Below, in pieces: positions 59,315 through 64,000 of a DNA stretch of 64,000 nucleotides. Source of the stretch: Amycolatopsis sp. NBRC 101858 (GTDB taxonomy: Bacteria > Actinomycetota > Actinomycetes > Mycobacteriales > Pseudonocardiaceae). The first letter of the stretch is position 1, and the number at the start of each line of letters is the position of its first letter. Both the position numbers and the translations under genes were made by a program. Location of the stretch: positions 2,310,681 to 2,374,680 of the forward strand of contig NZ_BSTD01000001.1 in the NCBI RefSeq assembly GCF_030269325.1, in the 5' to 3' direction. The notes beneath the pieces are model-generated. The model worked only from the letters and a program-made list of their open reading frames with translations, searched no databases and had not been told where the DNA came from.

Positions 59315-60247
59315 GTGATCGAAGCGAAGGCACTGACCAAGCGGTACGGCCCCACCACCGCGGTCAACGAGCTGACGTTCACCGCGCGGTCGGGGCGCGT
59401 CACCGGCTTCCTCGGCCCGAACGGCGCCGGCAAGTCCACCACCATGCGGCTGATCCTCGGACTCGACTCACCCGACGCGGGCACCGCGCTCATCGACGGC
59501 GTCCCGTACCGGCAGCTGCAAGACCCGCTCAAGACGGTCGGCGCGATGCTGGACGCCACCTGGCGCCACCCCGGCCGCAGCGGGCGCGACCACCTCCGCT
59601 GGCTGGCCGCGACCAACGGCCTCCCCGGGAAGCGCGTCGACGAGGTGCTCGACCTGGTCGGGCTGACCAGCGCCGCCGACCGCCGGGCCGGGCAGTACTC
59701 CCTCGGCATGCTCCAGCGGCTCGGGATCGCGTGCACGCTGCTCGGCGACCCGCGCGTGCTGCTGTTCGACGAGCCGGTGAACGGCCTCGACCCCGAGGGC
59801 ATGGCCTGGATCCGGCAGCTGCTGCACGCGCTGGCCGCCGACGGCCGGACCGTCTTCGTCTCCAGCCACCTGCTGCCCGAGATGGCGCAGACCGCGCAGG
59901 ACCTGGTCGTGATCGGCCGCGGCCGGCTGATCTACCAGGGCACGATGGCCGACTTCGTGGCGCAGACGAGCGAGCACGGGGTCCGCGTCCGCACCCCGCA
60001 CGCCGACGAGCTGCGGGCCGCGCTGACCGGGCAGGCGGAGTTCACCGAAGCCGATGGCGCGTTCGTCGTGTCCGGGTTGGACAGTGACCGGATCGGGCAG
60101 CTCGCCTTCGACGCCGGGGCGACGCTGCACGAGCTGAGCCCGATCACCGGCTCGCTCGAGCAGGCCTACCTCGACCTCACCCGCGACGCCGTGGAGTTCG
60201 CGATGCCCGCCGCGGCTGCCGCGCCTTCTTCGGAGGCCACCCGATGA
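59315..60247 (+). CDS. ABC transporter ATP-binding protein (DrrA-like), module 2
   Basis: 310 aa. Same motif set as module 1: GPNGAGKST, SLGMLQRLGIACTLLG, LLFDEPVNGLDPEG, VSSHLLPEM. GTG start. The stop overlaps the permease start by 4 bp (ATGA). Most likely arose by tandem duplication of the module-1 ATPase. Confidence 0.93.
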   Translation: MIEAKALTKRYGPTTAVNELTFTARSGRVTGFLGPNGAGKSTTMRLILGLDSPDAGTALIDGVPYRQLQDPLKTVGAMLDATWRHPGRSGRDHLRWLAATNGLPGKRVDEVLDLVGLTSAADRRAGQYSLGMLQRLGIACTLLGDPRVLLFDEPVNGLDPEGMAWIRQLLHALAADGRTVFVSSHLLPEMAQTAQDLVVIGRGRLIYQGTMADFVAQTSEHGVRVRTPHADELRAALTGQAEFTEADGAFVVSGLDSDRIGQLAFDAGATLHELSPITGSLEQAYLDLTRDAVEFAMPAAAAAPSSEATR

Positions 60248-61005
60248 CCACGCCCGCCAACCTCCTGCGCGCCGAGCGCATCAAGCTCTTCAGCACCCGA
60301 GCACCCTGGTGGTGCCTGGCACTGGCGTTCGCCGCGCCGCTCGGCTTCACCGCGTTGTTCTTCGCGCTGGCCGGGCCGGAGATCCCGCCGACGGTCGGCA
60401 ACACCCAGCTCGCGAGCGGCAACGGCCGGACCGTGCTGGTCGTCCTCGCGATCCTCGCGACGGCGTCGGAGTTCAACTGGGGCACCATGCGGCTGACCTT
60501 CCAGGCCGTGCCGAGCCGGGTGCCCGCGCTGCTGGCGAAGGTCGCCGTCATCGGCGCGGTCGGCGCCGGGCTCGGGCTGGTCGTCGGCTTCGGCTCGTGG
60601 GGCCTGGCGACGCTGGTGGCGCCGGACGCCGACCTCGCGCTGCACTCGGGCGCGGAGTGGCGCTCGGTGGTCGGGCAGAGCCTGGTCTTCCTGCTTTCCG
60701 CGGTGGCCGGCGTCGGCGTCGCCCTGCTGCTGCGCAGCATCGCCTTCGCCCTGACCGTGGTGCTCGTGTGGACGCAGGTGCTCGAAGGCGTGGTGATCTT
60801 CATCCCGGGTGCCGGCAAGCACATCTACCAGTGGATGCCGTTCCACGCGGCCGACCAGTTCGTCGGTGCCGGCGGGTTCGGCGCGGGCCCGCTGCAGCTG
60901 CCGGCGGCCCCGCTCGGCCCGTGGGGCTACCTCGGTTACTTCGCGGCGATCTGCGTTGCCCTGTTCGTGGCCGGTGTGCTCGTCACGGCACGGCGCGACG
61001 CCTGA
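60244..61005 (+). CDS. ABC-2 type permease, module 2
   Basis: 253 aa, starts MTTPANLLRAERIKLFSTRAPWW, matching the module-1 permease. Six helices (LALAFAAPLGFTALFFALAG, VLVVLAILATASEF, LLAKVAVIGAVGAGLGLVVGFG, LVFLLSAVAGVGVALLL, IAFALTVVLVWTQVLEGVVIFI, YLGYFAAICVALFVAGVLV). Drug or lipid export is possible. Confidence 0.9.
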   Translation: MTTPANLLRAERIKLFSTRAPWWCLALAFAAPLGFTALFFALAGPEIPPTVGNTQLASGNGRTVLVVLAILATASEFNWGTMRLTFQAVPSRVPALLAKVAVIGAVGAGLGLVVGFGSWGLATLVAPDADLALHSGAEWRSVVGQSLVFLLSAVAGVGVALLLRSIAFALTVVLVWTQVLEGVVIFIPGAGKHIYQWMPFHAADQFVGAGGFGAGPLQLPAAPLGPWGYLGYFAAICVALFVAGVLVTARRDA

Positions 61006-61159
61006 GCGTGATCAGGCTCTCAATACCGCAAGATTTCGTGTTAACAAAAGATGAAGAGCCTGTGGCTTCTCTCACAGGCACCGGACATAATGCTATGACC
61101 AGGCAATATTCGTAAGAGAGCGCACCGGAACCGTCTGAACTCCCCCCTGGAGGTGAATC

Positions 61160-61735
61160 TTGACGGTGGACACCGGGCAAGAATTGGGTGGCACCATTCC
61201 CCGAGCTCGCGTCGAAGACGACGTACCCCGGCTCGAACCCATGCTGGACCTCGAATGGTCGCGGGCGATCGACCTCCCGCCGGCCGCCATGGCGGCGACG
61301 ACGCCGGCCGAGCTCCGCCGGGCGTGGGTGCACCGCGCGCCCGAAGACAGCGTCCTGGCCCTGTTCCGCGCCTCGGCCGGGATGGTGGGACAGGTGCCCG
61401 CGCCGTGGTGGCTGCGGGCGGTGGCCGACGGCACCCTCGATTCGCGCGAACAGGGTTTCCGCGTCGAGGACCGCATCGCGCAACTGCTCGGCAGGCGACC
61501 GGGGTGGGAATTCGTCCCGTGGGCGGCGGACGGCGAATCCGGCTACTGGGAGTTCATCCCGTCCGAACGCGGGAAATCGGGACACGCGATTCCCACGACG
61601 GTGATGAACACCGACCGGCACCCCGGCTGGATCGACGTCCTGCCGGCGCACAGCGGGCCGACGCCGGACCCGATCGCGATCGCCGGGCTGGCGGGGCTGC
61701 GGTCTCGTCTCGGGGAGCTCGAAGCCGTTCGCTGA
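61160..61735 (+). CDS. Hypothetical protein with TTG start
   Basis: 191 aa, soluble, unknown. It contains LDLEWSRAIDLPPAAMAATTPAELRRAWVHRA and RVEDRIAQLLGRRPGWEFVPWAADGESGYWEFIP. GGAGGTGA lies ideally before a TTG (61160); the GTG two codons later would be too far from it. A 155-bp AT-rich stretch upstream holds a 7-bp hairpin (61058-61079). Confidence 0.75.
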   Translation: MTVDTGQELGGTIPRARVEDDVPRLEPMLDLEWSRAIDLPPAAMAATTPAELRRAWVHRAPEDSVLALFRASAGMVGQVPAPWWLRAVADGTLDSREQGFRVEDRIAQLLGRRPGWEFVPWAADGESGYWEFIPSERGKSGHAIPTTVMNTDRHPGWIDVLPAHSGPTPDPIAIAGLAGLRSRLGELEAVR

Positions 61736-61755
61736 CCGTTCGTTAGCCTCGGTGG

Positions 61756-62451
61756 GTGGAAAACGAGGACCAGCCCCGGCTGCGCAGCGTCGTCAGCTTC
61801 GTCAAGCGCGGCGGCCGGATGACCGTCGGACAGCAGCGCGCGTGGGACGAGCTGTGGCCGGACCTCGGCCGCACCGTCGGCGAGCTGCCCGCCGGGAAGC
61901 TGGACTTCGCCGCGTGGTTCGGCCGTGAGGCGCCGGTGCTGGTCGAGATCGGCTCCGGCATGGGCGAGACCACCTCGCAGCTGGCCGCCGCGGCCCCGGA
62001 GCTGAACTACGTCGCCGTCGAGGTCTACGACCCCGGCCTCGGGCAGCTGATGCTGCGTGCCGAAAAGCTGGGTGTCGAGAACCTGCGGCTGCTGCACGGC
62101 GACGCCGTCGTGCTGCTGACCGAGCACGTCGAGCCGGGGTCGCTGCACGGCGTCCGGCTGTTCTTCCCGGACCCGTGGCCGAAGAAGAAGCACCACAAGC
62201 GGCGGATCGTGTCGCCGTCGTTCGCCGCGCTCGTGGCGTCGCGGCTGGCGCCCGGCGGCACGTTCCACATGGCGACCGACTGGGAGAACTACGCCGAGCA
62301 GATGCTCGAGGTCTGTTCCGCGGAGCCGGCGTTGAAGAACCGGTACGACGGCTGGGCGCCGCGGCCGGAGTGGCGGCCGGTGACGAAGTTCGAGCAGCGC
62401 GCCGACGTCGAAGGCCGCGTCTCGCACGACCTGATCTTCGAAAAGCGCTGA
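61756..62451 (+). CDS. trmB: tRNA (guanine-N7-)-methyltransferase
   Basis: 231 aa. SAM-binding VLVEIGSGMGETTSQLAAAAPELNYVAVEVYDPG, the LHGDAVVLL segment, and the TrmB motif FFPDPWPKKKHHKRRIV. It methylates G46 in the variable loop of tRNAs. GTG start 20 bp after the hypothetical gene. Confidence 0.96.
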   Translation: MENEDQPRLRSVVSFVKRGGRMTVGQQRAWDELWPDLGRTVGELPAGKLDFAAWFGREAPVLVEIGSGMGETTSQLAAAAPELNYVAVEVYDPGLGQLMLRAEKLGVENLRLLHGDAVVLLTEHVEPGSLHGVRLFFPDPWPKKKHHKRRIVSPSFAALVASRLAPGGTFHMATDWENYAEQMLEVCSAEPALKNRYDGWAPRPEWRPVTKFEQRADVEGRVSHDLIFEKR

Positions 62452-62494
62452 AGGGGACCCTCCCCGGATCCCCGGCGGAGAAGGTCCCCTTCAG
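62448..62494. terminator. Hairpin at the trmB end
   Basis: CTGAAGGGGACC and GGTCCCCTTCAG, perfect 12-bp arms with a 23-nt loop; the trmB stop codon lies in the left arm. Its right arm faces the convergent permease gene. Confidence 0.75.
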
Positions 62495-62542
62495 CTCACC
62501 ACCCCCGGTGCTCGCCCCTCCCCCGACAGAGGGGCGAACGTC

Positions 62543-64000
62543 CTATTCGTCGGCCAGCGGCTCCGCCTGCACCCGCTTGAGGGCGGGTGTGCAGACCGAC
62601 GCGCCGAGCAGGGCCACCCCGACCCCGAGCACGACCGGCGCCAGGATCCACGGGCTGAGCACGATGCCCCGCTCGTCGACCATGCTGAACAACCCAACAC
62701 CGACCAGTACCCCGACGATTCCCGCGCCGATGGTGGCGACCAACGCGGGCAGCGCGGCCTCCATCCGCAACGCCCTCGCCAGCACCCGCACCGGCGTGCC
62801 CGCGGCCATCAGCGCCCCGAACGTCCGGCGGCGGTCCATCACCGACCCCGCGGTCGCGACGGCGGCACTGCAGCCGGCCAGGATCCCCGCCGCGACCAGG
62901 CCGATCACCGTGACGCGGCGCAGGTCACCGAGCTCGGTCTGCTGGTTGACCAGGTATTGGTCGCGGCTGCCGATCTCCGCGCCGGCGGCCGGCCCGGCCA
63001 GCGCCGTGCGGACGATCTCGCGGTTCGCGTCGGTGGTCGGCGCGACCACGGTGACGTACTTCGGCGTGATGCCGTCGGGCAGCGCGGCCGGGTCGATGAC
63101 GAGCGAGCCCGAGAGGTCCGAGTCGGCGAAGTGCACGGCTTCCATCCGCGTGCCCGACTTCGGCGTGGCACCCGGCGCGTCGTAGTCGCCGGTGAGCTTG
63201 TACTGCGCCAGGTCGAGCGCGGAGTCGCCGTAGATCGCCGGCCCGCCGGTGCACATCTCCGGCGTGATCCCGAACCGCGTCAGCTTGACCGCGTCCGCAC
63301 AGCTCATGACCAGGCCGCGCTGGAGCGAGCGGTCGCGGCCCTCGCCCTTGGCGAGGTAGATCTCGCCGACGGCGACCGCCTTCTCGGACTGGCCGTACTT
63401 CTGCAGGGACGCGTTGGCCTGGCCGACGATCTTGTCCGCGTGCTGGGCGTCGGTGTCGACGTAGAGCACCGAGTCCTGGAAGGACCGCCCGCCGCCGGCC
63501 ATCGACTCGAACGTCGGCAGCAGCGTCAGCGCCATCGACCCGGCGAACACCGCGAGCACGATCCCGGCGGACGCCCGGTAGGCGCTCTTCGGGTCGTCAC
63601 GCAGGCGGCGCCCGGCCAGCAGCGAAGACGGCCGGCGCCAGATCCGGACGAACGTGCCGCCCACCGCCGACGTCACCCACGGCCCGACGATCGCGGCCGA
63701 GCCGACCAGCAGGAACAGGCCCGCCATGACCATCGTGATGCCGCCGGAGTCCTTCGCCGTCGTCACCGCGACGAGGAAGAACAGCCCGGCCGCGGGCAGC
63801 GCCAGCAGCCGCCACCAGTGCAGGGGTTTCTTCGTGTGGCCCCCGGTCGCGAACAGCGGGTTCTTGAGCACGCGGCGCAGGCCGAGGATGCCGGCCAGGA
63901 CCACGAGCACCGGGATGGCCACGGCGATGAACACCGTCAGGCCGACCGGCAACGCGAAGTCGGACGCCTGCCAGGTCCCGCCGGCCCACGGCACGAAGGA
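62543..64000 (-). CDS. FtsX-type ABC permease, C-terminal part
   Basis: About 486 residues of a longer protein, cut by the right edge of the window. It has the second half of an FtsX/MacB-type permease: membrane helices at PVGLTVFIAVAIPVLVVLAGILG, LLALPAAGLFFLVAVTT, ITMVMAGLFLLVGSAAIVGPW, SAGIVLAVFAGSMALTLL, then a 200-residue extracytoplasmic domain, then three C-terminal helices including VIGLVAAGILAGCSAAVAT and ALMAAGTPVRVLARALRMEAALPALVATIGAGIVG. The extracytoplasmic DUF is typical of actinobacterial export systems paired with an ATPase that must lie outside the window. The GTG at 63994 is not taken as a start because the frame continues into the edge. Confidence 0.85.
   Translation of the reverse strand, partial: SFVPWAGGTWQASDFALPVGLTVFIAVAIPVLVVLAGILGLRRVLKNPLFATGGHTKKPLHWWRLLALPAAGLFFLVAVTTAKDSGGITMVMAGLFLLVGSAAIVGPWVTSAVGGTFVRIWRRPSSLLAGRRLRDDPKSAYRASAGIVLAVFAGSMALTLLPTFESMAGGGRSFQDSVLYVDTDAQHADKIVGQANASLQKYGQSEKAVAVGEIYLAKGEGRDRSLQRGLVMSCADAVKLTRFGITPEMCTGGPAIYGDSALDLAQYKLTGDYDAPGATPKSGTRMEAVHFADSDLSGSLVIDPAALPDGITPKYVTVVAPTTDANREIVRTALAGPAAGAEIGSRDQYLVNQQTELGDLRRVTVIGLVAAGILAGCSAAVATAGSVMDRRRTFGALMAAGTPVRVLARALRMEAALPALVATIGAGIVGVLVGVGLFSMVDERGIVLSPWILAPVVLGVGVALLGASVCTPALKRVQAEPLADE

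Noticed and set aside
1..64000. CRISPR arrays, tRNA, rRNA or insertion sequences
   Set aside because: No regularly spaced repeats, no cloverleaf with CCA or matching arms, and no transposase or integrase reading frame were seen on either strand.
1..64000. Secondary-metabolite cluster or phage-defence island
   Set aside because: No polyketide synthase, peptide synthetase, restriction-modification pair or known defence module is present; the orphan Vsr and the unknown membrane module are not sufficient.

Overview
The window is about 64 kb of high-GC actinobacterial chromosome, most likely from the Pseudonocardiales and probably an Amycolatopsis-like organism. This rests on codon use, many GTG starts, GTGA/ATGA stop-start overlaps, F420-dependent LLM enzymes, an IniA/IniC-like dynamin pair, and a bkd-type 2-oxoacid dehydrogenase operon. 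It looks like core or genus-level chromosome: no phage, transposase, tRNA, rRNA, CRISPR or large biosynthetic cluster is visible. No database search was possible, so the organism is an inference.

Layout. 1-4 kb: partial thioredoxin-like protein, SUKH-like protein, SRPBCC protein and a large beta-helix-like membrane protein. 4-6.7 kb: polar amino-acid ABC importer (ATPase, permease, lipoprotein). 6.9-10.3 kb: circularly permuted ATP-grasp, alpha-E and transglutaminase operon. 10.4-11.8 kb: M20 peptidase. 12.1-15.7 kb: E1-alpha, E1-beta and E2 of a branched-chain-type 2-oxoacid dehydrogenase. 15.9-18.1 kb: less GC-rich unknown genes and a frameshifted small membrane gene. 18.2-22.1 kb: TetR plus ABC exporter, then a pentapeptide-repeat membrane protein. 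22.2-23.1 kb: FxsA and an orphan Vsr endonuclease. 23.1-29.2 kb: a lipid-metabolism block (two SCP2 proteins, TetR, MaoC dehydratase, FabG4-like reductase, FadA2-like thiolase) resembling the mycobacterial htdX-fabG4-fadA2 locus, with candidate shared operators.

29.3-38.5 kb: DoxX protein, TipA-like MerR regulator with an internal ribosome-binding site, AAA ATPase, a 49-aa basic protein behind an AT-rich leader, MarR-GNAT fusion, AhpD-like protein, a YCII/ECF42-type sigma pair, a ceramidase-like membrane protein and a DUF3311/solute-sodium symporter pair. 38.7-45 kb: secreted tripeptidyl aminopeptidase, small HTH regulator preceded by an 11-bp-arm palindrome, and a five-gene minus-strand operon (two LLM oxidoreductases, ABC ATPase, permease, truncated EndoU-like protein fused to a helical domain). 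45-47.9 kb: GTP-type PEP carboxykinase and an acidic repeat protein. 48-53.8 kb: two dynamin-like GTPases with a GrpE-like protein, a TetR and a YqeB-like protein. 53.9-61 kb: two-component system, TetR/SDR operon and two tandem ATPase-permease modules. 61.2-64 kb: unknown protein, TrmB and a partial FtsX-type permease cut by the window end.

Points most worth following are the truncated EndoU fusion at the end of its operon, the dynamin/GrpE locus, the tipA-like dual-product gene, the frameshifted membrane gene at 17.8-18.1 kb, the 13-bp repeats flanking a one-gene insertion at 25.1-25.7 kb, and the palindromes around the htdX-fabG4-fadA2 block. No wholly new multi-gene system could be demonstrated from sequence alone.
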